A DNA stretch of 35,741 nucleotides from Actinomycetes bacterium (GTDB taxonomy: Bacteria; Actinomycetota; Acidimicrobiia; Acidimicrobiales; RAAP-2), in the NCBI GenBank assembly GCA_021831125.1, contig JAKBNI010000013.1:1-35741 (forward strand), read 5' to 3'. The notes below the pieces were generated by a model. The model searched no databases, was not told the DNA's origin, and saw nothing but the letters and a program-made list of their open reading frames with translations. Shown piece by piece: positions 1 through 8,623 of the stretch; the stretch's first letter is position 1; every line of letters starts with the position of its first letter. Both the position numbers and the translations under genes were made by a program.

Positions 1-1113
1 GGCCACCGCGCCGGCCCGGCGCCGTCGGGCGCGCGGCTCCGGGGCCGCCACGGCGTGGGGGGCGATCACGTGGACGTCGAGGTCGCGGCTGAGCGCCACG
101 AGCCGCTCGACGAATCCCCCGCGGGGTCGGCGCCAGGAGCGCCCGTGACCCGCGCTCACCACGACCTGGGTGGCCCGCTCGCTGCGGGCGAAGGCCACGA
201 GGGCGCCGGCGACGTCGTCGTCGACGAGCTCGCGGAAGCGCCCCCCGAGCTCCTCGGTGAGCTCGCGCAGCGCCCGCAGGTCGGCCCCCGCCGACGCCGC
301 GTCGCCGCCCACCACGTGCACGGCCACGAGCTCGGCCCCGGCGCGCGCGGCCATGCGCGCGGCCCGGCGCAGCAGTCCCTCGTCGGTCGCCCGGCCGGCC
401 AGGCCCACCACGAGGCGCTCGCGCGTCTCCCAGGCCCGCTCGATCTCGTGCTCCTCGCGGTACTTCGTGAGGGCCTCGTCGACGCGGTCGGCGAGCCACA
501 GGAGGGCCAGCTCGCGCAGCGCCCCGAGGTTGCCGACGCGGAAGTAGTTGGCGAGGGAGGCGTCGATGCGCTCGGGGGGGTACACGTTGCCGTGCGCCAT
601 GCGCCGGCGCAGGGCCTCGGGCGTGATGTCCACGAGCTCGACCTGCTCGGCCCGGCGCACGAAGGGGTCGGGGACGGTCTCGTGCTGGGTGACCCCGGTG
701 ATCGCCTCGACGACGTCGTTCACCGACTCGAGGTGCTGGATGTTCACGGTCGTGATCACGTCGATCCCGGCCTCGAGCAGGTCCTCGACGTCCTCCCAGC
801 GCTTCTCGTGACGCCCGCCGGGCACGTTGGTGTGAGCCAGCTCGTCGACGAGGGCCACCTGGGGGGCGCGCGCCAGGACCGCGTCGAGGTCCATCTCGCT
901 CAGGCGCGCGCCCCGGTACTCGCGGGTCACCCGTGGGACGACCTCGAGGTCGCGCAACTGGGCCTCGGTGAGGGCGCGTCCGTGGGTCTCGACGTAGGCG
1001 ACCACGACGTCCGTGCCGCGCTGGCGACGCCGCCAGCCCTCGTCGAGCATGCGGTAGGTCTTGCCCACGCCCGGCGCCGAGCCCAGGTAGACCCGCAGCG
1101 TCCCGCGGCTCAC
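1..1113 (-). CDS. kdpD: KdpD N-terminal domain protein (sensor subunit, Walker A + USP), partial at window edge
   Basis: The reading frame starts at GTG 1113 and stays open to base 1 (371 codons, no stop), so the 3' end lies outside the window. It begins MSRGTLRVYLGSAPGVGKTY; the Walker A motif GSAPGVGKTY is at residues 11-20 and VDELAHTN at about 86-93, both hallmarks of the KdpD N-terminal domain. A universal-stress-protein fold follows (about 225-355), ending near DVHVIAPH. In full-length KdpD (about 900 aa) the DUF4118 membrane region would come next. Here the frame continues into a short Arg/Ala-rich tail, and the DUF4118 region is encoded separately just upstream, so I infer a short-form KdpD that ends soon after the window. 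The GTG overlaps the TGA of the upstream gene (GTGA), implying translational coupling. Known family role: ATP- and ligand-responsive control of KdpD kinase or phosphatase activity for K+ sensing. Confidence 0.9.
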   Translation of the reverse strand, partial: MSRGTLRVYLGSAPGVGKTYRMLDEGWRRRQRGTDVVVAYVETHGRALTEAQLRDLEVVPRVTREYRGARLSEMDLDAVLARAPQVALVDELAHTNVPGGRHEKRWEDVEDLLEAGIDVITTVNIQHLESVNDVVEAITGVTQHETVPDPFVRRAEQVELVDITPEALRRRMAHGNVYPPERIDASLANYFRVGNLGALRELALLWLADRVDEALTKYREEHEIERAWETRERLVVGLAGRATDEGLLRRAARMAARAGAELVAVHVVGGDAASAGADLRALRELTEELGGRFRELVDDDVAGALVAFARSERATQVVVSAGHGRSWRRPRGGFVERLVALSRDLDVHVIAPHAVAAPEPRARRRRAGAVA

Positions 1114-1856
1114 GGCCCTCCGGGCACGCTCGCGCCGGGGAGCGATCCCGCCACCGCCTCGGCGAGCGCCACGGCGGCGACGCGGCGCTCGAGGGTGACC
1201 GGGTGGGCCGTGTGCGGGGTCAGGACGAAGCGGCCCCGGACCCGCCCGCGCCAGGTGACGGCGATCTCGGTCTCGGGCCCGGGCAGCCCCCACTCCTCGA
1301 CGGGCCAGAGCATCCCCGCGTTCTCGACCTCGCCGTCGGGGAGGAGGCGGGCCCGGGGGGGCTCGAGGTCGCCGGGCACGTAGCGGCAGGCCCTCAGCTC
1401 GAGCACCTCGACGAGCAACTCCTCGGCGCGCTCGACGACCGTCCTCGCCGGCTCGCTCGAGGCGCCGAGGGCGGCCCCCTCGGCGACGGCGCCGACCAGG
1501 CGGGCGCTCTCGTCGTGGCGTCGCCGGCTCCGCCGGCTCCACTGGGCGAGCTCGGTCACGCCCACCCCGACGGCGAGGAGCGCGACGAACGTCTCGAGGT
1601 CGGGTCGGTGCCCGATGGTGAAGCGCCCGTAGGGCGGCGCCCAGTAGAAGTCGTACCAGGCCGCGGCCGAGACCGTCGCGACGTAGCCGGCGCCTCGATC
1701 AGCGACCACGGCGACGGCGGTCACGATCGCCACGAGGAGGAGCGCCATCGCCGAGCCGGCGAACTCGGCGCGCACCGGGATCAGCGCGACGGCGACGACG
1801 AGCGGCGCCGCGAGCGACCCGACCCAGAGGACGAGGCGGTGCCGCGACACGCTCAC
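1110..1856 (-). CDS. DUF4118/GAF membrane protein without kinase domain (KdpD middle region)
   Basis: 248 aa from GTG 1856, overlapping the kdpC stop by GTGA. Residues about 8-104 hold four hydrophobic segments and the DUF4118 signature WYDFYWAPPYG (67-77), as in the KdpD transmembrane sensor. An Arg-rich stretch (108-114) and a GAF-like cytoplasmic part follow. The protein stops before any HisKA or HATPase_c domain: there is no phospho-accepting His box and no N or G box. It is the last but one gene seen in the kdp operon and is coupled to the KdpD N-terminal gene. Together the two look like a KdpD split into parts without a catalytic core. I infer a K+/turgor-sensing membrane partner for the separate kinase at 6480-7937. 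A decayed kinase is the alternative, but the clean start, stop and overlaps argue against random decay. Confidence 0.8.
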   Translation of the reverse strand: MSVSRHRLVLWVGSLAAPLVVAVALIPVRAEFAGSAMALLLVAIVTAVAVVADRGAGYVATVSAAAWYDFYWAPPYGRFTIGHRPDLETFVALLAVGVGVTELAQWSRRSRRRHDESARLVGAVAEGAALGASSEPARTVVERAEELLVEVLELRACRYVPGDLEPPRARLLPDGEVENAGMLWPVEEWGLPGPETEIAVTWRGRVRGRFVLTPHTAHPVTLERRVAAVALAEAVAGSLPGASVPGGP

Positions 1857-2464
1857 TTCGAGAGACCGCGCAGCCGTGCGAGTCCCTCATTGAGGCTCAG
1901 GACGTCGACGTAGGACGAGCCCAGGAAGCCCCACTCGGGGCCGTGGGTCTGGCTCGCGATCAGCCGCCGCAGCCGGACGGGGGCGATGCCGGTCGCCTCG
2001 GCCACCATCGGGATCTGGACGAGGGCGTCGGCCGGCGAGATGTCCGGATCGTACCCACTGCCCGAGGTCGTCACCAGGTCCGGGGTCGGGTGCGCGACGC
2101 CGAGGCGGTGCCAGTAGGCGACGAGCGCCCTGGTGTCGGCGAGGAGGGTCTTGGAGCGTGGGCCGAGGTTGGTCGCCCCCGACTCCCCGTGGACGCCGTT
2201 CGCCACGAGGGGGTTGTCCCCGCCGCTGACGTTCGCCTTGGGGTTCGCGGCGTAGGGGCCGGCGTCGTCGGGCCGGCCGTGGAACCAGTCGCGACCCGTC
2301 CAGTTCTGGCCGATCAGCGTCGAGCCGTTCGGACCGATCGAGCCGTCGGCCTGGCTCTTGAAGAGCAGCTGGGCGACCCCGGTCCCGGCGAGGGCGTAGA
2401 GGAAGCCGAAGACCAGCGTGCAGATCACTGCCATCACGAAGGCTCGGCGGAGGTGCGTCCACAT
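1853..2464 (-). CDS. kdpC: K+-transporting ATPase subunit C
   Basis: 203 aa from ATG 2464 (MWTHLRRAF). One N-terminal transmembrane helix (about 9-31) precedes an extracytoplasmic domain with family motifs: SQADGSI, LIGQNWTG, FHGRPDDAGPYAANPKANVSGGDN, GSGYDPDISPADALVQIPMVA and a C-terminal domain ending VLSLNEGLARL. KdpC stabilises the KdpA-KdpB complex. Its stop overlaps the next gene by GTGA. The gap to the kdpB stop (2473) is 8 nt, so the genes are co-transcribed. Length is near the family norm (about 190-205 aa). Confidence 0.97.
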   Translation of the reverse strand: MWTHLRRAFVMAVICTLVFGFLYALAGTGVAQLLFKSQADGSIGPNGSTLIGQNWTGRDWFHGRPDDAGPYAANPKANVSGGDNPLVANGVHGESGATNLGPRSKTLLADTRALVAYWHRLGVAHPTPDLVTTSGSGYDPDISPADALVQIPMVAEATGIAPVRLRRLIASQTHGPEWGFLGSSYVDVLSLNEGLARLRGLSK

Positions 2465-2472
2465 GATGGCTC

Positions 2473-4518
2473 CTAGTAGGCGTGCAGGGCGACCAGGATC
2501 AGGTCGATCAGCTTGATGAAGACGAACGGCGCGACGACCCCGCCGACCCCGTAGATGAGCACGTTGCGTCGCAGGATCGCCGCCGAGCTGGTCGCGCGGA
2601 ACCGCACCCCCCGCAGCGCCAGGGGGATGAGGGCCACGATGACGAGCGCGTTGAAGATCACCGCCGAGAGGATCGCGCTCTGGGGGCTGTGCAGGCCCAT
2701 GACGTTGAGGGACTTGAGCTGCGGGTAGGCGGCGTAGAACATCGCCGGGATGATGGCGAAGTACTTCGCCACGTCGTTCGCGATCGAGAACGTCGTGAGG
2801 GACCCTCGGGTGATCAGGAGCTGCTTGCCGATCTCGACGACGTCGATCAGCTTCGTCGGGTTCGAGTCGAGGTCGACCATGTTGCCGGCCTCCTTCGCGG
2901 CCATGGTCCCGGTGTTCATGGCGACCCCGACGTCCGCCTGGGCCAGGGCCGGCGCGTCGTTCGTGCCGTCCCCGGTCATCGCCACGAGCTTGCCGCCCTC
3001 TTGCTCCTGGCGGATGAGGGCCATCTTGGTCTCCGGGGTCGCCTCGGCGAGGAAGTCGTCGACCCCGGCCTCTTGGGCGATGGCCGCCGCGGTCAGCGGA
3101 TTGTCCCCGGTGATCATGACGGTGCGAATGCCCAGACGGCGCATCTCGTCGAACTTGTCCTTGATGCCGGCCTTGACGACGTCCTTGAGCTCGATGACGC
3201 CGAGCACGTCGGTGCCGTCGGCGACGACGAGGGGCGTGGAGCCGGCCCGGGCGACCCGCTCGACGATCTCGTCGAGGTCGGTGGGCACCGTGCCGCCCTC
3301 CTCGACCACCCAGCGCTTGACGGCGTCGGCCGCCCCCTTGCGGATGCGCCGGCCGTCCACGTCGAGGCCGGACATCCGTGTCGTGGCGCTGAAGTGGACG
3401 AACTCGTGGGGCTGTTCCAGCGTGCGCTCGCGAATCTGGAAGCGCTCCTTGGCGAGGACCACGATCGAGCGGCCCTCGGGGGTCTCGTCGGCGAGGGAGG
3501 CCAGCTGGGCCACGTCGGCGACGTCGGCCTCCGCGTGGCCACCCACCGGGTAGAAGGCGGAGGCCATCCGGTTGCCGAGCGTGATGGTGCCGGTCTTGTC
3601 GAGCAGGAGCGTCTGGACGTCGCCCGCGGCCTCGACGGCCCGGCCGCTCATCGCGAGCACGTTGCGCTGGACCAGCCGGTCCATCCCGGCGATGCCGATC
3701 GCCGACAAGAGTGCCCCGATGGTCGTGGGGATGAGGCACACCAGCAGCGCCACCAGGACCACGACCGGCACGGACGCCCCGGAGAAGCGGGCGAAGGGGA
3801 CGAGGGTGACGACGACCGGGAGGAAGACGATCGTGAGGACCGAGAGCAGGATGGTCAGGGCGATCTCGTTGGGCGTCTTCTGGCGGTCGGCCCCCTCGAC
3901 GAGGGTGATCATGCGGTCGAGGAACGTGTGGCCGCGCTCGGCGGTTATCCGCACCACGATGCGGTCCGAGAGGACCCGGGTGCCCCCGGTGACGGCCGAG
4001 CGGTCCCCTCCCGACTCGCGGATCACCGGGGCCGACTCCCCGGTGATCGCCGACTCGTCCACCGAGGCGATGCCCTCGGTGATCTCGCCGTCGGAGGGGA
4101 TGACGTCGCCCGGCTCGCAGACGACGAGGTCGCCCACGGCGAGGTCGGCCGCGGCGACGCGCTCCTCGACGCCGCCGGGACCCAGGCGACGCGCCTCGGT
4201 CTCCGAGCGCATCTTGCGCAGGGTGTCGGCCTGGGCCTTGCCGCGGCCCTCGGCCATCGCCTCGGCGAAGTTGGCGAAGATGACGGTGAGGAAGAGCCAG
4301 ACCGTGATCGACCAGCTGAAGACGCCCGGGTGGGCGATCGCCTCGATGAGGCTCACGACCGTTCCGACGAGCACGACGAACATGACCGGGTTGCGCACCT
4401 GGACGCGCGGGTCGAGCTTGGTGACGGCGCCCGCCAGGGCTTCGCGCAGGATCTCGGGGTCGAACAGGCTGCGGGCCTGGGCGACGCCGTGGGGCGCGGT
4501 CGGCTCGGCGACGCTCAT
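2473..4518 (-). CDS. kdpB: K+-transporting ATPase ATP-binding subunit B
   Basis: 681 aa, the family's normal length. This is the P-type ATPase (P1A) subunit that energises K+ uptake. Visible motifs: TGES at 159-162, CLIPTT in the M4 region (261-266), the phosphorylation loop DKTGT with Asp307, the nucleotide-binding region, and [18 protein letters not shown] in the hinge, then [17 protein letters not shown]. Six or seven membrane segments are apparent, the last at the C-terminus. ATG 4518 was chosen because it begins MSVAEPT, aligns with the family N-terminus, and overlaps the kdpA stop by one base (TGATG). The frame stays open upstream through kdpA but that part is not protein-like. Confidence 0.98.
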   Translation of the reverse strand: MSVAEPTAPHGVAQARSLFDPEILREALAGAVTKLDPRVQVRNPVMFVVLVGTVVSLIEAIAHPGVFSWSITVWLFLTVIFANFAEAMAEGRGKAQADTLRKMRSETEARRLGPGGVEERVAAADLAVGDLVVCEPGDVIPSDGEITEGIASVDESAITGESAPVIRESGGDRSAVTGGTRVLSDRIVVRITAERGHTFLDRMITLVEGADRQKTPNEIALTILLSVLTIVFLPVVVTLVPFARFSGASVPVVVLVALLVCLIPTTIGALLSAIGIAGMDRLVQRNVLAMSGRAVEAAGDVQTLLLDKTGTITLGNRMASAFYPVGGHAEADVADVAQLASLADETPEGRSIVVLAKERFQIRERTLEQPHEFVHFSATTRMSGLDVDGRRIRKGAADAVKRWVVEEGGTVPTDLDEIVERVARAGSTPLVVADGTDVLGVIELKDVVKAGIKDKFDEMRRLGIRTVMITGDNPLTAAAIAQEAGVDDFLAEATPETKMALIRQEQEGGKLVAMTGDGTNDAPALAQADVGVAMNTGTMAAKEAGNMVDLDSNPTKLIDVVEIGKQLLITRGSLTTFSIANDVAKYFAIIPAMFYAAYPQLKSLNVMGLHSPQSAILSAVIFNALVIVALIPLALRGVRFRATSSAAILRRNVLIYGVGGVVAPFVFIKLIDLILVALHAY

Positions 4519-6203
4519 CAGAAGAACCCCCCGTGGCTCAGCTGCTCGACGATCGGCCCGAGGGCCAGCGCCGGGAAGAAGGTGAGGCCCCCGATGATCA
4601 CGACGACGCCCGTGGTGAGCCCCACGAACATCGTGTTGTCGGTGCGGAACGTCCCGAGGGACTGGGGGACGACGTCCTTGCCGGCGAGGACGCCGCCGAG
4701 GGCGATCGCCGGGATCATGATCGCGAAGCGGCCGAGGAGCATGTCGATCGCTCCGATCACGTTGTAGAAGGGGGTGTTGCCGGTGAGCCCGCCGAAGGCC
4801 GACCCGTTGTTGTTGCCCTGGCTGGTGAGCGCGTAGAGGATCTCGCTGAACCCGTGGGGGCCGTGGTTGAGGGGCCCGGCCCGCCCGGCGGCGACCGAGA
4901 CGGCGATCGCGGTCACGACGAGCACGGTGACCGGCATCACCAGGGCGCCGAGTCCCGCGAGCTTCACCTCGGTCGCCTGGATCTTCTTGCCGAGGAACTC
5001 CGGGGTCCGCCCGATCATCAGCCCGCCGATGAACACGGCGATGACCGCGTAGAGCAAGAGCGTGTAGAGGCCGCTGCCCGTGCCGCCCGGGGACACCTCC
5101 CCGAGCATCATCCCCACGAGCAACCCGAAGCCGCCCATCGGGGTGAACGAGTCGTAGGCCGCGTCGGCCGAGCCGGTCGAGGTCGAGGTGGAGGCCACGC
5201 CGAACAGCGCGCTCGTCGTGTCGCCGAAGCGCACCTCCTTGCCCTCGGTGTTGCCCACGCTGGAGTGCACCCCGGCCGCGGCGACGGCCGGGTTGTTCTG
5301 GTGCTCCGCGGTGGCCGTGACCGCGAGGACCGAGCCGAAGAGGATCGCCATCACCGCGAGCAGCGCCACCCCGTGGCGCCGGCTGCCGACCATCTTGCCG
5401 AACGTGTAGGTCAGTGACACGGGGATGCACAGAACGAGGAAGATCGAGAGGAAGTTGGTGAGCCCCGTCGGGTTCTCGAAGGGCGTGGCCGAGTTGGCGT
5501 TCAAGAAGCCGCCGCCGTTGGTGCCCAGCTGCTTGATCGCCTCCATGAAGGCGATCGGACCGCGCGCGATCGTCTGGGTCACCCCGTTGAGGGCGTCATG
5601 GAAGGTCGCGGGGCCGGCCAGGGTCTGGACGGCCCCCTGGGCGACGAAGACGATCCCCGCCGCGAAGGCGATGGGCAACAAGACGTACAGAAGGCACCGG
5701 GTGAGGTCGACCCAGAAGTTGCCGACGGCCGTGGCCTTGCGCCGGGCGAAGCCCCGCACGACGACGATCGCGGCCACGATGCCCACCGCCGGGGTGACGA
5801 ACTGCTGGACCATGAGCGTGATCTGGGAGAAGTACGACATCGTCGTCTCGCCCCCGTAGTTCTGCCAGTTGGTATTGGTCACGAACGAAACGGCGGTGTT
5901 GAAGCTAAGGGCGTTGCCGACGTCACCCAGGTGCTGGGGGTTGAGCGGCAGGTGGCCCTGGAGGCGCAGGACGAGGTAGGTGAGCAGGATCGACATCCCC
6001 GAGAACACGACGAGGGCCCCGGCGTAGCGCTTCCAGGACTGCTCCTTGTCGGGCGAGGTGCCCAGGAGCCGGTAGATCGGCCGCTCCACCCACCAGAGCC
6101 AGCGCACCCGTCCCTCGAAGACCGCGGCCATGTAGGACCCGAGGAAGCGCCACGCGACCGCGAGGGCCACGACGAGCGCCACGAGGGTGAGCAGGAAGCC
6201 CAT
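4518..6203 (-). CDS. kdpA: K+-transporting ATPase subunit A (K+ channel-like)
   Basis: 561 aa from ATG 6203 ([20 protein letters not shown]). About ten to twelve hydrophobic segments carry KdpA family stretches: [72 protein letters not shown], and [14 protein letters not shown]. The glycine-rich loops correspond to the selectivity-filter regions of the K+-transporter superfamily. The start overlaps the kdpF stop by one base. KdpA takes up and selects K+; KdpB hydrolyses ATP. Length matches the family (about 557 in E. coli). Confidence 0.98.
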   Translation of the reverse strand: MGFLLTLVALVVALAVAWRFLGSYMAAVFEGRVRWLWWVERPIYRLLGTSPDKEQSWKRYAGALVVFSGMSILLTYLVLRLQGHLPLNPQHLGDVGNALSFNTAVSFVTNTNWQNYGGETTMSYFSQITLMVQQFVTPAVGIVAAIVVVRGFARRKATAVGNFWVDLTRCLLYVLLPIAFAAGIVFVAQGAVQTLAGPATFHDALNGVTQTIARGPIAFMEAIKQLGTNGGGFLNANSATPFENPTGLTNFLSIFLVLCIPVSLTYTFGKMVGSRRHGVALLAVMAILFGSVLAVTATAEHQNNPAVAAAGVHSSVGNTEGKEVRFGDTTSALFGVASTSTSTGSADAAYDSFTPMGGFGLLVGMMLGEVSPGGTGSGLYTLLLYAVIAVFIGGLMIGRTPEFLGKKIQATEVKLAGLGALVMPVTVLVVTAIAVSVAAGRAGPLNHGPHGFSEILYALTSQGNNNGSAFGGLTGNTPFYNVIGAIDMLLGRFAIMIPAIALGGVLAGKDVVPQSLGTFRTDNTMFVGLTTGVVVIIGGLTFFPALALGPIVEQLSHGGFF

Positions 6204-6292
6204 CAGAACCTCTCGGGCTTGAACATCGCGTAGCCGAGGTAGAGGAACATCACCACGCTCACGACGAGCAGGACGAGATCGGTGGCGCTCAC
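6203..6292 (-). CDS. kdpF: KdpF small membrane subunit
   Basis: 29 aa from GTG 6292. A single hydrophobic helix is followed by the conserved KdpF ending YAMFKPERF (compare the usual ...P-E-R/K-F terminus). KdpF is a lipid-like stabiliser of the KdpABC complex. The stop overlaps the kdpA ATG by one base and the start overlaps the stop of the preceding 27-aa ORF (GTGA). The longer open frame back to 6595 has no protein-like character upstream of this GTG and crosses the divergent promoter region, so the short form is correct. Confidence 0.92.
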   Translation of the reverse strand: MSATDLVLLVVSVVMFLYLGYAMFKPERF

Positions 6293-6372
6293 AGTCGGCC
6301 CAGGGCCGCGATGAGGCCGAGCATCGCCGCGGTGAACGCCACGACGCCGACGACGACAAGGAGGTCTGCCAT
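6289..6372 (-). CDS. 27-aa single-helix membrane peptide at the head of the kdp operon
   Basis: ATG 6372 to TGA 6289, 27 codons plus stop. It begins MADLLVVVGVVAF and ends AALGRL: one transmembrane helix with a short charged tail. Its TGA overlaps the kdpF GTG (GTGA), the same coupling seen along this operon, and it is the first ORF after the divergent promoter region. Short hydrophobic ORFs ahead of kdpF are found in some other bacteria. I cannot assign a function; a second KdpF-like stabiliser or a coupling leader is plausible. A GACGAT hexamer 6 nt upstream suggests a leaderless start. Confidence 0.65.
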   Translation of the reverse strand: MADLLVVVGVVAFTAAMLGLIAALGRL

Positions 6373-6378
6373 GGGTCC

Positions 6379-6384
6379 ATCGTC
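6379..6384 (-). promoter_or_regulatory. Putative -10 (GACGAT) for the kdp operon
   Basis: On the minus strand GACGAT lies 6 nt before ATG 6372, placing the transcript start at or next to the start codon (leaderless). The proximal GTTCTGAAC palindrome would then sit at about -32 to -41. Inferred from spacing only. Confidence 0.4.
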
Positions 6385-6403
6385 GCGGCGCCGGGCTGAA
6401 GCG

Positions 6404-6443
6404 GTTCTGAACGGTCCCCCCGGGCACTGTAAAAGTTCTGAAC
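6404..6443. promoter_or_regulatory. Paired GTTCTGAAC palindromes, candidate KdpE-type operators
   Basis: GTTCTGAAC (GTTC-T-GAAC, a perfect odd palindrome) occurs at 6404-6412 and 6435-6443, both followed by G. The starts are 31 bp apart, close to three helical turns. The pair lies between the divergent kdp operon and kinase/regulator genes, each copy just upstream of one putative -10 element. The sequence does not resemble the E. coli KdpE box. Confidence 0.6.
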
Positions 6444-6467
6444 GAGCCCACGGGCCGGCGGCTCGGC

Positions 6468-6473
6468 GATACT
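6468..6473 (+). promoter_or_regulatory. Putative -10 (GATACT) for the histidine kinase gene
   Basis: GATACT ends 6 nt before GTG 6480, and no Shine-Dalgarno sequence precedes that start, indicating a leaderless transcript. The GTTCTGAAC copy at 6435-6443 would lie at about -45 to -37, a usual activator position. Confidence 0.5.
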
Positions 6474-6479
6474 GAGAGC

Positions 6480-7937
6480 GTGAGGCGTCGCTGGTGGGGA
6501 GTGGCCGCGGGACTCGGCAGCCTCGCGGTGCTGGCGACGCTCCTGGTGCCGCTGCGCAGCGCCCTCGCGATCTCGACCGACGCCCTGGTGCTCATCGTGC
6601 CCGTCGTCCTCGGGGTCGCCGTCGGCGGGTTCGTCGCGGGCGCCGTGACCGTCGTCGCGGGGTTCCTCGTCTACGACTTCTTCTTCATCCCCCCGTACGG
6701 CACGCTCCAGGTCAGCTCGGGCCAGGACTGGGTGGCCCTGGCCGTCTACGCGGTCGTGATGCTGCTCGTCGCCCAGATCGTCGACGCCCTCGACGTCACC
6801 CGCACCGAGGCGCGCCACGGGCGTGAGGTCATGCGCCAGATGGCGGCCGTCTCGGAGAGCCTCGTCGCCGACGAGCCCGTCGAGACCCTGCTGCGCTCGA
6901 TCGTCGCGACCGCCCGCACCGTCTTCGGCGTGTCCGGAGCCGCCCTTCTCCAGTTGCGCGAGGGCCGCCTCGTCGTCGTCGCCAGCTCCGGCGAGCCCCT
7001 CAGCCCCGAGGACCTCGCCCGCCTCGACCCGGCGTCGGGTCGGCCGGTCCGGGTCGGCCCCGACGTCCTCGACGAGGGAGGGCTGCGGGCCGTCGCCCTC
7101 TCGTCGTCGGGGCGGGCGGTCGCGATGCTGGCGCTGCGTGGCCGGCCGCAGACCTCAACCGAACGCGAGGTCCTCACGGCTTTCGCCAACGACGCCGCGG
7201 TCGCCCTCGAGCGGGCGAGGCTGCGTGAGGAGGCCCTGCGTGCCCAGCTCCTCGAGGAGGCCGACCGGTTCCGTCACGGCCTCATGGGCGCCGTGAGCCA
7301 CGACCTGAGGACCCCGCTCGCCACCATCAAGGTCGCCTCGTCGACGCTGCTCGGACGCGGCGCGTCGCTCGCCGCGCCCGACGCCGAGGAGCTCCACCGG
7401 CTGATCGACGTCGAGGCCGACCGGCTGACCCGGATGGTCACCAACCTCCTCGACCTCTCCCGGCTGGAGGCCGGAGTCTTGACCCTGCACCACGAGTCGA
7501 TGACGGCCGATCAACTGGTGGACGACGCCCTGGCGGCCGTGCGGACCTCGCTCGCTCGCCAGCGGGTCGTCGTGGAGGTCGAGCCCGACGTGCCGACCCT
7601 CGCCGTCGACCCCGGGCTCATGAACCAGGTGCTCGTCAACCTCCTCGACAACGCCTCACGCCACGGTCCGCCGACGGGAACCGTCACCGTCACGGTGGCC
7701 CGAAGGGGCCCCGAGGTGGTCCTCTCGGTGGACGACGAGGGTCCGGGCGTGCCCGAGGACCAGCGCGAGGCCGTCTTCAACCGCTTCACCCAGTTCGACA
7801 CCGGGGGGCGCTCGGGGCTCGGCCTCACGATCGCACGAACCTTCGTCGAGGCCCACGGCGGGCGCGTCTGGTGCGAGGCCGCGCCCGGTGGTGGCGCTCG
7901 CTTCAGCCTGACGCTCCGCCTGGCGAGGGGCGTGTGA
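6480..7937 (+). CDS. DUF4118-GAF sensor histidine kinase (KdpD-like, lacks the KdpD N-terminal domain)
   Basis: 485 aa from GTG 6480. Four hydrophobic segments (about 7-100) contain the DUF4118 signature YDFFFIPPYG (65-74). A GAF domain (about 125-240) follows, then a dimerisation/phosphoacceptor box with SHDLRTPLATIK (His274), an N box NLLDNASRHG (about 388-397), and G boxes DEGPGVP and GRSGLGLTIA. This is the C-terminal two thirds of KdpD; the Walker A/USP part is missing here and is encoded at the far end of the divergent kdp operon. The stop overlaps the regulator start by one base (TGATG). Predicted role: autophosphorylation and phosphotransfer to the KdpE-type regulator in response to K+ or turgor. 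Confidence 0.93.
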   Translation: MRRRWWGVAAGLGSLAVLATLLVPLRSALAISTDALVLIVPVVLGVAVGGFVAGAVTVVAGFLVYDFFFIPPYGTLQVSSGQDWVALAVYAVVMLLVAQIVDALDVTRTEARHGREVMRQMAAVSESLVADEPVETLLRSIVATARTVFGVSGAALLQLREGRLVVVASSGEPLSPEDLARLDPASGRPVRVGPDVLDEGGLRAVALSSSGRAVAMLALRGRPQTSTEREVLTAFANDAAVALERARLREEALRAQLLEEADRFRHGLMGAVSHDLRTPLATIKVASSTLLGRGASLAAPDAEELHRLIDVEADRLTRMVTNLLDLSRLEAGVLTLHHESMTADQLVDDALAAVRTSLARQRVVVEVEPDVPTLAVDPGLMNQVLVNLLDNASRHGPPTGTVTVTVARRGPEVVLSVDDEGPGVPEDQREAVFNRFTQFDTGGRSGLGLTIARTFVEAHGGRVWCEAAPGGGARFSLTLRLARGV

Positions 7938-8623
7938 TGGCCCGAATCCTCGTCATCGACGACGACCGCTCGCTCCAGCGAGCGCTGCGCCTGGGGCTCG
8001 AGGCGAGCGGCCACGAGGTCATCGCGGCTCCCGACGGCGAGACGGGGGTCGTCCACGCAGCGACCGACGACCCCGACGCCGTGATCGTCGACCTCGGACT
8101 CCCCGACCTCGACGGTCTGGAGGTCTGCCGGCGAATCCGCCAGTGGAGCGACGTGCCCATCATCATCCTCTCGGCGACCGGGGCCGAGTCCACGAAGATC
8201 GCCGCCCTCGACGGCGGAGCCAGCGACTACGTGACCAAGCCCTTCTCGATGGGCGAGCTCGACGCGCGACTGCGCGCGGTGCTGCGCGACCGCCAGGTCG
8301 GCACCCCGCCGCTCGGCCCGACCGAGATCGACCTGGGCGCGCTGGAGGTCGACCTCGTCCACCACGAGGCCCGACGCCTCGGGCGACGGGTGGACCTGAC
8401 GGCCAAGGAGTTCTCGGTCCTCGCCTACCTCGCGCGCCACGCCGGGCGCACCTGCACCTACCAGATGATCCTGCGCGAGGTGTGGGGACGGGGCTACGGC
8501 GGAGAGGCCGCCTACGTCCACACGTACGTCCACCGGCTGCGCCAGAAGCTCGACGACGAGGAGGGCCGGCTGATCCAGACCCTGCCCGGGGTGGGCTACA
8601 CCCTCACCGGGGGCCCTCGCTGA
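7937..8623 (+). CDS. kdpE: KdpE-type OmpR-family response regulator
   Basis: 228 aa. Receiver domain: acidic pocket DDD (8-10), phosphoacceptor Asp52 in VDLGLPD, Ser79/Ala80 and Lys101 in YVTKPFS. The C-terminal OmpR winged helix (about 130-226) includes LTAKEFSVLAYLARHAGR, LREVWG and YVHTYVHRLRQKLDDE, ending LIQTLPGVGYTL as KdpE proteins do. ATG 7937 overlaps the kinase stop by one base. By location it should control the divergent kdp operon, probably through the GTTCTGAAC pair. The last 20 bp overlap the convergent marR gene. Confidence 0.93.
   Translation: MARILVIDDDRSLQRALRLGLEASGHEVIAAPDGETGVVHAATDDPDAVIVDLGLPDLDGLEVCRRIRQWSDVPIIILSATGAESTKIAALDGGASDYVTKPFSMGELDARLRAVLRDRQVGTPPLGPTEIDLGALEVDLVHHEARRLGRRVDLTAKEFSVLAYLARHAGRTCTYQMILREVWGRGYGGEAAYVHTYVHRLRQKLDDEEGRLIQTLPGVGYTLTGGPR

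Noticed and set aside
55-1383. 442-codon plus-strand open frame
   Set aside because: Antisense shadow of the KdpD N-terminal and DUF4118 genes; the opposite strand has Walker A and USP motifs while this one is low-complexity.
2482-4767. 761-codon plus-strand open frame
   Set aside because: Lies opposite kdpB; Arg/Asp/Gly/His-rich with no domain, as expected from the complement of GC-biased codons.
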